Shown one piece after another: positions 1 to 7,463 of a DNA stretch of 7,857 bases. A program made the translations under genes and the position numbers. Every line of letters begins with the position of its first letter. Within the stretch, counting starts at the first letter, position 1. The notes below the pieces were generated by a model. The model was not told the origin of the DNA. It saw nothing but the letters and a program-made list of their open reading frames with translations, and made no database searches. The stretch is taken from the NCBI GenBank assembly GCA_946006915.1, contig CAMFZK010000040.1, positions 1-7,857 of the forward strand. Reading direction: 5' to 3'. The stretch comes from an uncultured Clostridia bacterium (GTDB taxonomy: Bacteria; Bacillota; Clostridia; Oscillospirales; Acutalibacteraceae).

Positions 1-3
1 TAG

Positions 4-9
4 TATAAT
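4..9 (+). promoter_or_regulatory. possible -10 box of an hprK promoter
   Basis: TATAAT, a perfect match to the sigma-A -10 hexamer, lies 36 nt before the hprK ATG. A start of transcription near position 16 would leave a leader of about 30 nt. The -35 region would fall outside the window, so the promoter cannot be confirmed. The same bases could be the AT-rich tail of an upstream coding region, because the frame through position 14 is open to the window edge and stops at 41-43. Confidence 0.35.
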
Positions 10-31
10 AACTATGAATAAAATTTTTGTT

Positions 32-38
32 AAGGAAG
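32..38 (+). promoter_or_regulatory. Shine-Dalgarno site of hprK
   Basis: AAGGAAG lies 7 nt before the ATG at 46. It decides the start: the in-frame GTG at 40 would be only 1 nt from this site, too close for initiation. Confidence 0.75.
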
Positions 39-45
39 TGTGATT

Positions 46-1008
46 ATGAGAACGAGTTACAGCGTTTCTTTGGGAAAAATAGTAAAACAGTTTTCGCTTC
101 AGGTTTTATCGGCTCCTACCGATATTTCCGAAATTATGGTAACCACACCCGAAATTAACCGTCCGGGTTTGCAGATGGCGGGTTATTTTGAATTTTTTGA
201 CGAAAAAAGAATTCAAATTATAGGTAAAAGCGAAGTAAGTTTTTTAAACAGATTCACCCCCGAAAAAGCCGAAAAACGTCTTGAAGAAATTTTTTCACAT
301 AAGCCGGTTGCGGTGGTTATTTGCCGTGATTTGGATTTTCCCGAAAAGTATATAGAACTTGCCCAAAAATACGCTGTTCCGGTTTTGCGTACAAAGGAAT
401 CAACATCTTCCTTTTCGGCGGCGTTAATTGCATTTTTACACCTTAATTTAGCACCCCGTGTAACCCGCCACGGCGTATTGGTTGAAGTATACGGCGAGGG
501 TATTTTGCTTTTGGGCGAAAGCGGTGTAGGTAAAAGTGAAACCGCTATTGAACTTGTAAAAAGGGGACACCGCCTTATTGCCGACGATGCGGTGGAAATA
601 AGACGTGTTTCGGATAAATCGCTTGTGGGTACTGCGCCCGACAATATCAGGCATTTTATTGAACTCAGAGGAATAGGTATAATAAATGCAAGCCGTATTT
701 TCGGTGCAGGTGCGGTAAAACTTACCGAAAAAATTGACCTTATAATTAACATTGAACAGTGGGATGTTAATAAAACATACGACAGAATGGGGCTTGAAAG
801 CCAAACCACCTCTATTCTTGATTTGGAAATTCCGTCACTTACAATCCCCGTAAAGCCGGGCAGAAATTTGGCGGTTATTATAGAAGTTGCCGCTATGAAC
901 CACAGACAAAAGAAACTCGGCTACAATGCGGCGGAAGATTTGCTTAAAAAACTCGGTATGACCGATGACGTAACCGACCAAGGCGGACAGTCTGTTGACC
1001 CGTTTTAA
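46..1008 (+). CDS. hprK: HPr kinase/phosphorylase (HprK/P)
   Basis: This bifunctional cytoplasmic enzyme phosphorylates HPr of the sugar phosphotransferase system on its regulatory serine and also removes that phosphate, so it sets carbon catabolite control in Firmicutes. The product is 320 residues from ATG 46, near the family norm of about 310. The N-terminal domain covers about residues 1-130 and the kinase domain the rest. Visible motifs are the catalytic-region His142 in RHGVLVEVYG, the P-loop GESGVGKS (157-164), Asp180-Asp181 in IADDAVEI, the ELRGIGIIN signature (206-214) and the HprK-specific PVKPGRNLAVIIEVAAMN stretch (268-285). All expected residues are present and the frame is unbroken. 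It is the first complete gene of the apparent operon, followed by murB after 22 nt. The gene for its substrate HPr is not in the window. In the family, fructose-1,6-bisphosphate and ATP favour kinase activity and phosphate favours dephosphorylation. Identification is secure. Confidence 0.97.
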   Translation: MRTSYSVSLGKIVKQFSLQVLSAPTDISEIMVTTPEINRPGLQMAGYFEFFDEKRIQIIGKSEVSFLNRFTPEKAEKRLEEIFSHKPVAVVICRDLDFPEKYIELAQKYAVPVLRTKESTSSFSAALIAFLHLNLAPRVTRHGVLVEVYGEGILLLGESGVGKSETAIELVKRGHRLIADDAVEIRRVSDKSLVGTAPDNIRHFIELRGIGIINASRIFGAGAVKLTEKIDLIINIEQWDVNKTYDRMGLESQTTSILDLEIPSLTIPVKPGRNLAVIIEVAAMNHRQKKLGYNAAEDLLKKLGMTDDVTDQGGQSVDPF

Positions 1009-1030
1009 AAAAATATAAAAGAGGGAAAAT

Positions 1031-1927
1031 ATGCCTTTTAAAGAGTTTTGCTGCGAAAATAATATAGATTTAAAGCAGAATGAAGAAATGAAAAATCACA
1101 CCACCTTTAAAATCGGCGGTAAGGCAGATTATTTTGTAAATGTTAAAACAACCGAAGAATTAAAAAAGGTGTTAAACAAAGCGGGGGAACTCCAATTACC
1201 CATATTCATTCTCGGCAAGGGTTCTAATATTTTAGTGTCCGACAAGGGGATAGACGGCGTTGTAATTTGCCTTAACGGTATGGGAAATATTACCGTAAAC
1301 GGCAACGAAATTACGGCAGATGCCGGTGCGTCCTTAAGCGGAGTTTGTGTTAAAGCGTGTGAAAATTCGCTTACAGGGCTTGAATTTGCTTACGGAATAC
1401 CCGGTACAGTCGGCGGAGCGCTTTATATGAATGCGGGAGCATACGGCGGCGAAATGGCGGATGCGGTAATTTCGGCAGAGTATATTGACAAAAACGGCGA
1501 TATTAAAACTTTGAGCGTAAATGATATGGGACTCGGTTACCGCACAAGCATTTTTAAAAGCCGAAAGGGAGTTATAACTTCGGTAAAATTCTCACTTAAA
1601 AAAGGCGATAAAACCGAAATTAAGCAAAAAATGGACGGCTTTTTAAACCGCCGAAAAGAAAAACAACCGCTTCAATACCCAAGTGCGGGAAGTACCTTTA
1701 AACGTCCGCAAGGTTATTTTGCGGGTGCGCTTATTGAAAAGAACAATTTAAAGGGCTTTTCGGTTGGCGGTGCTATGGTAAGCGAAAAACACGCAGGGTT
1801 TGTAATAAATTATAATAACGCCACAAGTGACGATGTTAAAACCCTAATGGCGGAAATACAAAAAAAGGTTTATGAAAACGATAATGTTAAACTTGAACCC
1901 GAAGTGATTTTTGTAGGCAGGGAATAA
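1031..1927 (+). CDS. murB: UDP-N-acetylenolpyruvoylglucosamine reductase
   Basis: MurB is a cytoplasmic flavoenzyme that uses NADPH to reduce UDP-GlcNAc-enolpyruvate to UDP-MurNAc, the second committed step of peptidoglycan precursor synthesis. The 298-residue product matches the shorter Gram-positive type II form. The FAD domain shows NHTTFKIGGKADYF (22-35), LGKGSNILVSD (61-71) and GIPGTVGGALYMNAGAYGG (122-140). Catalytic residues can be placed by comparison with E. coli MurB: Arg171 in YRTSIFK, the proton-donor Ser221 in SAGSTFKRP, and Glu291 in the closing LEPEVIF. The start ATG has a GAGGGA Shine-Dalgarno at 1021-1026. The stop codon is 1 nt from the next ATG, so the following gene is likely translationally coupled. 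hprK-murB adjacency is common in Clostridia. No oddities seen. Confidence 0.97.
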   Translation: MPFKEFCCENNIDLKQNEEMKNHTTFKIGGKADYFVNVKTTEELKKVLNKAGELQLPIFILGKGSNILVSDKGIDGVVICLNGMGNITVNGNEITADAGASLSGVCVKACENSLTGLEFAYGIPGTVGGALYMNAGAYGGEMADAVISAEYIDKNGDIKTLSVNDMGLGYRTSIFKSRKGVITSVKFSLKKGDKTEIKQKMDGFLNRRKEKQPLQYPSAGSTFKRPQGYFAGALIEKNNLKGFSVGGAMVSEKHAGFVINYNNATSDDVKTLMAEIQKKVYENDNVKLEPEVIFVGRE

Positions 1928-1928
1928 A

Positions 1929-2213
1929 ATGCAAAGACTTATAAACGAATTTAACAGTTTAAATATTGACGGTATGCCAAAGTTAACAAAACTTTACGGA
2001 CATAAAGGGGAATTTATCAACATTCCCTTGAAACTGCCTAACGGCAGTACCGCCAAAATATTCAGCGACGGTAAAATGTACTACACCGCCGAACTTAAAA
2101 AACAAAACAGCGAGCGTTGTTTCGGGCTTGTTACAGATAAAAGCCAACTTGCCGTTATAGAGTATTCGGCAGGCGGAAAAGATGCAGAACTTATTATTTG
2201 GAAAAAGATTTAG
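1929..2213 (+). CDS. uncharacterised 94-residue protein between murB and rapZ
   Basis: I do not recognise this protein. It is a small soluble polypeptide with no signal peptide, membrane segment or metal-binding cluster. It has one cysteine (Cys64). The first 12 residues look helical, and residues 28-93 alternate in the manner of a small beta-rich domain, with turn-like LPNGSTAKIFSDGK (36-49), a YYTAEL strand (51-56), an LAVIEYS strand (74-80) and AELIIWKKI closing the chain. That it is a real gene is supported by its position. Its ATG follows the murB stop by 1 nt, with AGGG at 1919-1922 inside the murB end as ribosome site. Its own TAG overlaps the AGGAGA ribosome site of rapZ (2212-2217). 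Codon style matches its neighbours. In many Clostridia a PHP-domain phosphatase gene lies at this place; this product is too short and lacks PHP histidines. A link to envelope or amino-sugar metabolism is only a guess from position. Confidence 0.8.
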   Translation: MQRLINEFNSLNIDGMPKLTKLYGHKGEFINIPLKLPNGSTAKIFSDGKMYYTAELKKQNSERCFGLVTDKSQLAVIEYSAGGKDAELIIWKKI

Positions 2214-2217
2214 GAGA
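2212..2217 (+). promoter_or_regulatory. Shine-Dalgarno of rapZ overlapping the upstream stop codon
   Basis: AGGAGA shares two bases with the TAG stop (2211-2213) of the small upstream gene and sits 5 nt before the rapZ ATG. The arrangement favours re-initiation by ribosomes ending the small gene, so the translation of the two genes is probably coupled. Confidence 0.8.
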
Positions 2218-2222
2218 AGAAA

Positions 2223-3080
2223 ATGGAAATACTTATTGTAACGGGAATGTCGGGTGCGGGTAAATCTCAGGCGGCTAATGCACTTGAAGATATGGGATAT
2301 TACTGTGTGGATAATATACCCCCTGCAATTATCCCTGCATTCTTGGAACTTTCGGCGGTAAAGGGCGAAACGCTTAATAAAATTGCCATAGTAACCGATA
2401 TTAGGGGCGGTGAACTTTTTTCAGATATAACAAAGGTTTTAACCGAACTCAAAGAGCGAGAGGTTGACTATAAAATACTCTTTTTGGACGCTTCAAACGA
2501 AGTGCTTGTAAAGCGGTATAAAGAAAACCGCAGAAAACACCCCTTATCGCAGGACGGTAAACTTTCTCTGCTACAATCGGTAGAAAAGGAAAGGGAAATT
2601 TTAAAATCGGTGCGTTCGGTTTCGGATTACATTATTGACACTACGTATACCTCTATTTCGCAACTTAAAAACAACCTTTCAAACATCTTTTTCGGCAGTA
2701 TTAGGGGCACAATTAAAATTAACTGTAAATCCTTCGGTTTTAAATACGGAACAGATTCCGAAGCCGACTTGGTTTTTGACGTAAGGTGTCTTCCAAACCC
2801 CTTTTATGTTGAAAAGTTAAAGCAAAAAACGGGATTGGAACAGGAAATAAAGGATTATGTTATGGATAGTTCGGACAGTAAAATGTTTTTGGAACGTCTG
2901 ACCGCTTTTTTGGATATAGCAGTTCCGCTTTACGCTAAAGAGGGTAAAAGCCAACTTGTTATTGCCTTTGGCTGTACGGGCGGTAAGCACCGTTCGGTTA
3001 CCTTTGCCGAACTTGTGGGAAGATATTTAAAACAAAAGGATTATGACTGCATAATTACACACCGTGATATAAACAAATAG
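2223..3080 (+). CDS. rapZ: RapZ/YvcJ-family P-loop nucleotide-binding protein
   Basis: The family includes E. coli RapZ, an RNase adapter that senses glucosamine-6-phosphate and controls glmS through small RNAs, and B. subtilis YvcJ, a nucleotide hydrolase linked to competence. The product is 285 residues, the usual length. The N-terminal half has the Walker A motif GMSGAGKS (8-15), the family signature YCVDNIPP (27-34), TDIRGG (58-63) as the probable second nucleotide-binding element, and the basic RYKENRRKHPL (98-108). The C-terminal domain has SFGFKYG (170-176), FDVRCLPNPFY (185-195), the highly conserved FGCTGGKHRSV (249-259) and a closing THRDIN. The enterobacterial GlmY/GlmZ RNAs are not expected in Firmicutes, so the RNA-adapter role should not simply be transferred. 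The gene is followed by whiA, its classic partner, but the usual intervening yvcK gene is absent. Confidence 0.95.
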   Translation: MEILIVTGMSGAGKSQAANALEDMGYYCVDNIPPAIIPAFLELSAVKGETLNKIAIVTDIRGGELFSDITKVLTELKEREVDYKILFLDASNEVLVKRYKENRRKHPLSQDGKLSLLQSVEKEREILKSVRSVSDYIIDTTYTSISQLKNNLSNIFFGSIRGTIKINCKSFGFKYGTDSEADLVFDVRCLPNPFYVEKLKQKTGLEQEIKDYVMDSSDSKMFLERLTAFLDIAVPLYAKEGKSQLVIAFGCTGGKHRSVTFAELVGRYLKQKDYDCIITHRDINK

Positions 3081-3092
3081 CGAGGTAATAAA

Positions 3093-3986
3093 ATGTCATA
3101 CTGTTCACTTGTTAAAGATGAACTGATAAACATAAGACTTTCCGGTTGTTGCAAGCCGTCCTACATATACGGTTTTATGCTTTTCGGAAGGTCTTTTTCG
3201 GTAAAGCGGATAGCACTTCAAACAGGACACGAAAATGTTGCAAAGGCGTATGCGGAAATTATTAAACATACCTATAAAGCAGATGTGGAAATAAAATGCG
3301 GGGGAAAGGCAAGACCTACCTACATAGCCGAAGTAAAATCGGAATCCGACCGGCTTAAAATCTTGGCTATGATAGATTTCGGCATAAGCGAAACGGTTAT
3401 TGATAAAACGCTTTTTGTAAAAGAATGTTGCGTGCAAAGTTTTGTCCGGGGTGCTTTTTTGGCTTGCGGTAATATAAATGACCCCGAAAAGGAATACCGT
3501 GCCGAATTTTCGGTTAAAAACGAAACTCTGGCAGAAGATTTGCACAGTTTGCTAAATGAATACGGCATAAACTTAAAAAGGACAAGCCGAGGGAAAAACA
3601 CGGTTTTATACACTAAAGACAGTTCTGTTATTGAAGACCTGCTGACCTTTATGGGGGATACCGCAAGAACACTTGATTTTATGGATACTAAAATAATGAA
3701 AAGTGTTAAAAATAACATAAACAGGGCAAGAAACTGTGACAATGCCAATATTTCAAGAACGGTTGAGGCATCTATAAAACAGCGTACCGCCATTGAATTT
3801 TTGGAAAAAACCGACCGTCTTTACAGTTTGCCGGGGGAACTTTTGGAAATTGCTCTGCTTCGCAAAAACAACCCCGACGCAACCTTAAAAGAACTTTGCA
3901 AAATTTCCAAAACGCCTATCACAATTTCGGGACTTAACCACAGATTTAAAAGAATTATTGAAATATACGAAAAAGAAAACACTTAA
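3093..3986 (+). CDS. whiA: WhiA-family DNA-binding regulator
   Basis: WhiA joins a degenerate LAGLIDADG homing-endonuclease fold to a C-terminal helix-turn-helix. In Streptomyces it activates sporulation-division genes with WhiB; in Firmicutes it is a nucleoid-associated protein affecting division and chromosome segregation. The 297-residue product has the family's length and motifs: CCVQSFVRGAFLACGNIND (112-130) with the LAGLIDADG-like core, the NNINRARNCDNANISRTVEA block (207-226), and the C-terminal DNA-binding region from about residue 248, with PDATLKELCKI (261-271) and the diagnostic ISGLNHRFKRI (278-288). The ATG at 3093 has GAGG at 3082-3085. Cysteine pairs at 19-20 and 112-113, plus Cys4, Cys69, Cys125, Cys215 and Cys269, are noticeable. 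The family has lost endonuclease activity, so this is not an active homing nuclease. dnaE begins 16 nt after the stop. Confidence 0.96.
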   Translation: MSYCSLVKDELINIRLSGCCKPSYIYGFMLFGRSFSVKRIALQTGHENVAKAYAEIIKHTYKADVEIKCGGKARPTYIAEVKSESDRLKILAMIDFGISETVIDKTLFVKECCVQSFVRGAFLACGNINDPEKEYRAEFSVKNETLAEDLHSLLNEYGINLKRTSRGKNTVLYTKDSSVIEDLLTFMGDTARTLDFMDTKIMKSVKNNINRARNCDNANISRTVEASIKQRTAIEFLEKTDRLYSLPGELLEIALLRKNNPDATLKELCKISKTPITISGLNHRFKRIIEIYEKENT

Positions 3987-3990
3987 AAAA

Positions 3991-3997
3991 AGGGGGG
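3991..3997 (+). promoter_or_regulatory. G-run Shine-Dalgarno of dnaE
   Basis: AGGGGGG ends 5 nt before the ATG at 4003 and closes an A7-G6 homopolymer tract (3985-3997) that begins inside the whiA stop codon. It supports ATG 4003 rather than the in-frame TTG at 3958. The site is a run of G instead of the usual AGGAGG, so pairing with 16S rRNA is partial. Confidence 0.7.
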
Positions 3998-4002
3998 ACA
4001 TT

Positions 4003-7000
4003 ATGGACTTTGCACACCTGCATTTGCACACCGAATACAGTTTGCTGGACGGTTGCTGTGTTATAAAAAAGGTTATTGACAAAGCGTGTGAATTAGGGCA
4101 AAAAAGCATTGCAATAACCGACCACGGCGTTATGTACGGCGTTGTTGATTTTTACAAATACGCAAAACAAAAGGGCATAAAGCCGATTATTGGGTGCGAA
4201 GTTTATGTTGCAACCCGCAGCCGTTTTGACAAACAAAAGGGACTTGACGGCTACAACCATTTGGTACTTCTTTGTAAGGATAACGACGGCTACCAAAATT
4301 TAATTAAAATGGTGTCCAAAGGATTTACCGAAGGATTTTATTCCAAACCACGTGTGGATAAAGAACTTTTGCAAAAATACAGTAAGGGGTTAATCGCCCT
4401 TTCGGCTTGCCTTGCGGGGGAAATACCCCGATTGCTTTTGAACGGCGAATATCAAAAAGCAAAAGAAACCGCAGTTTGGTACAGCAATGTTTTCGGTAAA
4501 GACAATTACTATCTTGAACTTCAAGACCATAATATACGGGAACAAAAACTTGTAAATCCGCAAATTATAAAAATTTCCGAAGAAACGGGTATTCCGCTTG
4601 TTGCCACTAATGATGCACATTATATAAACGCCGAAGACCATAAAATGCACAAGGTGCTTATGTGTATACAAACGGGGACAAAAATTACCGAAGATTCGGT
4701 TTTGGAATTTAAAACCAATCAGTTTTATTTAAAATCGGCAGGGGAAATGGCGGAAATTTTTGAAAAAACCCCTTCGGCTTTAGAGAACACCGTAAAAATT
4801 GCCGAAAGGTGTAATGTAGAGTTTGAGTTCGGCAAAATTAAACTGCCGAGGTTTGATATAGGCGACTGTGACCACTTCGAATATTTTAAAAACAAATGCT
4901 TTGCGGGGCTTTACCGAATTTACGGAAAAAACCCCGAAAAACGGTATGTAGAGCGGCTTAATTACGAACTTTCGGTTATAAATCAAATGGGGTATGTTGA
5001 CTACTTTTTAATAGTAGCCGACTTTGTTAATTACGCTAAAAATAACGGCATACCGGTAGGACCGGGGCGTGGTTCGGGTGCGGCGTCGCTTGCGGCGTAC
5101 TGTATTGGAATTACAGGTATAGACCCCATTAAATACGACCTTTACTTTGAACGTTTTTTAAACCCCGAACGGGTATCTATGCCCGATTTTGATATTGATT
5201 TTTGCTATGTTCAAAGGCAAAAGGTCATTGATTATGTAACAAAAAAATACGGAACCGACCGTGTTTCGCAAATTGTTACTTTCGGCACAATGGCGGCAAG
5301 GGCGGCGGTAAGGGACGTTGGCAGAGCGCTTGACATTCCTTATGCCGACTGTGATAAAATCGCAAAACTTATTCCCCAGTCGCCGGGTATGACCATAAGC
5401 CGTGCTATGGAGGGGAACCGAGAACTTCGTGACCTTTACGAAAATGACAGTTCGGTAAAAGAACTTATAGATATGGCAATGAAATTGGAGGGTATGCCGA
5501 GACATGCCTCTACCCATGCGGCGGGAGTGGTTATTGCGGACAAACCGGTTGCCGAATATGTGCCTTTGGCGGTTAATGACGAAGCGGTGGTAACCCAGTT
5601 CACAATGACTGCTTTGGAAGAATTAGGGCTGCTTAAGATGGACTTTTTGGGACTTCGCAACCTTACGGTTATTGCCGAAACCGAAAATTACATTAGAAGA
5701 ACCGACCCCGGTTTTGATATAGAAAAAATACCGCTTGACGATAAAGACACATATAATATGATGTCTTTGGGTAAAACTTTGGGTGTGTTTCAGTTTGAAT
5801 CGGACGGAATGAAGAATGTTCTGCGTCAGTTACACCCCGAAAGTATAGAGGATTTAACCGCCGTGCTGTCTCTCTACCGACCGGGACCTATGGACTCTAT
5901 TCCGAAATATATCAGTTGCCGTCACAACCCCGAAAAGGTCACCTATGACACACCCCTTTTAAAGCCGATACTTGATGTTACCTACGGTTGTATTGTCTAC
6001 CAAGAACAGGTAATGCAGGTGTTTAGGGCATTAGCGGGGTATTCGTTAGGCAGGGCGGATATTGTCCGCCGTGCTATGGCTAAAAAGAAGCACGAAGTAA
6101 TGCAAAAAGAACGGGAATACTTCCTTTACGGCGAAAAGGATAAGGACGGAAATGTAATATCGTGCGGTGCTTTGGCAAACGGAGTACCGAAAGAGGTTGC
6201 CGAAAAAATATTTGACGATATGTCAAGTTTCAGTTCTTATGCTTTTAATAAGGCACACGCCTGTGCATATTCCTTTGTCGCCTACCGCACGGCATATTTA
6301 AAATGCCATTACACGGCAGAGTATTTCGCCGCACTTATGACCTGTAATATGGAAAGCGTTTCAAAACTTTCGCTTTACACCGCCGAATGTAAAAAAAGCG
6401 GTATAAAGGTTTTGCCGCCGAGCGTTAACCACAGCGGTAAGGATTTTACCCCCTGCGGCAATCAAATACACTTCGGTTTATTGGCGGTAAAAAATTTAGG
6501 TTTAGCCGTAATTGAAAAATTGATTACCGAAAGGGAGCAAAACGGGGAATACACTTCGTTTTACGATTTTTGCCTGCGTAATTACGGTAGGGAATTTAAC
6601 CGAAAAGCGCTTGAAAGTTTAATAAAAAGCGGTGCTATGGACTGTCTTTCACCCAACCGCCGTGAAATGCTTTATAATATAGAAGGTGTACTTTCGGCGG
6701 TGGAAAACGAACGCCGTTTTTCGGCACAGGGGCAACTGAATTTGTTTGAAGAAATGGGTAGTCCAAATACATTTATTCCCGAAAAAATACCCGAAATGCC
6801 GATTGAAATGCGCCTTTCTTTAGAAAAAGAAGCCACGGGACTTTACCTTTCGGGGCATCCGCTGGATAAATATTCTGCCTTTTTAAAGGGCGCTAAATAC
6901 GACTCAATAGCGTCAGTAGTAGCGGGCAAATATCCCGACGGTAAGCGAATAACCGTAGTAGGAATTATAAGCGGTCTTAAGGTTCGGCAACTTAAAAACA

Positions 7001-7452
7001 ATACCCTGCTTGCTACGGCGCAGATTGAAGATGTTGATACTTCGGTTAATATTACGGTTTTTGACAAGGCGTATATGCTTTATAAACCCTATTTGACCGA
7101 TTCTAAACCCGTTATTCTAACCGGCAGAATATCCGAGCGGGAGGACAGGGACACCGAAATTATTTGCGAAAAAATTGAAGCAATCCCCGAAAACTTTAAA
7201 CAAACCGTTTCCCAAACGCCTAAATACAATAAGGGACTTTATTTGCGGGTAAAAAATACCGAAACACCCGAATTTTTAAAGGTTAAGGAAATTTTGTCAC
7301 GCTATAAGGGCGACATACCCGTTTTTATAGTTTGTACCGACACAAACAAAAAACTAAAAGCCCCGAGAACGCTTTTTGTTATCGAAAAAGCTGAAATGTT
7401 ATCCGAACTTGAGGCAGTTTTGGAAAAACAAAATGTAAAATTCGTAAAATAA
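4003..7452 (+). CDS. dnaE: DNA polymerase III subunit alpha (DnaE)
   Basis: DnaE is the C-family DNA polymerase of the replisome. In PolC-containing Firmicutes it extends primers before hand-off to PolC. The product is 1149 residues. The PHP domain (about 1-280) opens with FAHLHLHTEYSLLDG (3-17) and keeps a full set of likely metal ligands: His7, His9, Asp16, His41, Glu66, His86, Cys136, Asp204 and His206. The palm has GPGRGSGAAS (353-362), PDFDIDF with catalytic Asp397 and Asp399, and Asp547 in MDFLGLRNL. The fingers include YRPGPM (625-630) and SSYAFNKAHACAYS (744-757). Helix-hairpin-helix elements lie around 825-882. QLNLF (911-915) matches the sliding-clamp binding pentapeptide. The OB fold spans about 982-1061. 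It is not PolC: there is no inserted DEDD exonuclease and no Zn motif near the C terminus. ATG 4003 is chosen for the ribosome site and because the protein then begins like its relatives. No intein or frameshift. Confidence 0.97.
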   Translation: MDFAHLHLHTEYSLLDGCCVIKKVIDKACELGQKSIAITDHGVMYGVVDFYKYAKQKGIKPIIGCEVYVATRSRFDKQKGLDGYNHLVLLCKDNDGYQNLIKMVSKGFTEGFYSKPRVDKELLQKYSKGLIALSACLAGEIPRLLLNGEYQKAKETAVWYSNVFGKDNYYLELQDHNIREQKLVNPQIIKISEETGIPLVATNDAHYINAEDHKMHKVLMCIQTGTKITEDSVLEFKTNQFYLKSAGEMAEIFEKTPSALENTVKIAERCNVEFEFGKIKLPRFDIGDCDHFEYFKNKCFAGLYRIYGKNPEKRYVERLNYELSVINQMGYVDYFLIVADFVNYAKNNGIPVGPGRGSGAASLAAYCIGITGIDPIKYDLYFERFLNPERVSMPDFDIDFCYVQRQKVIDYVTKKYGTDRVSQIVTFGTMAARAAVRDVGRALDIPYADCDKIAKLIPQSPGMTISRAMEGNRELRDLYENDSSVKELIDMAMKLEGMPRHASTHAAGVVIADKPVAEYVPLAVNDEAVVTQFTMTALEELGLLKMDFLGLRNLTVIAETENYIRRTDPGFDIEKIPLDDKDTYNMMSLGKTLGVFQFESDGMKNVLRQLHPESIEDLTAVLSLYRPGPMDSIPKYISCRHNPEKVTYDTPLLKPILDVTYGCIVYQEQVMQVFRALAGYSLGRADIVRRAMAKKKHEVMQKEREYFLYGEKDKDGNVISCGALANGVPKEVAEKIFDDMSSFSSYAFNKAHACAYSFVAYRTAYLKCHYTAEYFAALMTCNMESVSKLSLYTAECKKSGIKVLPPSVNHSGKDFTPCGNQIHFGLLAVKNLGLAVIEKLITEREQNGEYTSFYDFCLRNYGREFNRKALESLIKSGAMDCLSPNRREMLYNIEGVLSAVENERRFSAQGQLNLFEEMGSPNTFIPEKIPEMPIEMRLSLEKEATGLYLSGHPLDKYSAFLKGAKYDSIASVVAGKYPDGKRITVVGIISGLKVRQLKNNTLLATAQIEDVDTSVNITVFDKAYMLYKPYLTDSKPVILTGRISEREDRDTEIICEKIEAIPENFKQTVSQTPKYNKGLYLRVKNTETPEFLKVKEILSRYKGDIPVFIVCTDTNKKLKAPRTLFVIEKAEMLSELEAVLEKQNVKFVK

Positions 7453-7463
7453 TAAAATTTTTG

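Noticed and set aside
40..45. GTG start of hprK at 40
   Set aside because: It lies 1 nt from the Shine-Dalgarno; ATG 46 has proper spacing.
213..809. Long reverse-strand open frames inside hprK (also 448-804)
   Set aside because: They are antisense to a gene with a complete set of family motifs, look like random low-complexity translation and have no ribosome site or recognisable domain.
3426..3485. LAGLIDADG-like motif as a homing endonuclease or intein
   Set aside because: The motif belongs to WhiA, whose family has this fold without nuclease activity, and the whole protein matches WhiA end to end.
3105..3793. Reverse-strand open frames inside whiA
   Set aside because: Antisense shadows of a well-identified gene; no motifs and no promoter or ribosome site.
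3958..4002. Longer dnaE start at TTG 3958, overlapping whiA
   Set aside because: It has no ribosome site and adds a lysine-rich tail that is just whiA coding sequence in another frame. ATG 4003 has a G-rich ribosome site and gives the typical DnaE N terminus.
4003..7452. PolC, or an intein or frameshift in the polymerase gene
   Set aside because: The domain order is PHP-palm-fingers-HhH-clamp motif-OB fold without a DEDD exonuclease insert, and the frame runs through with no extra block.
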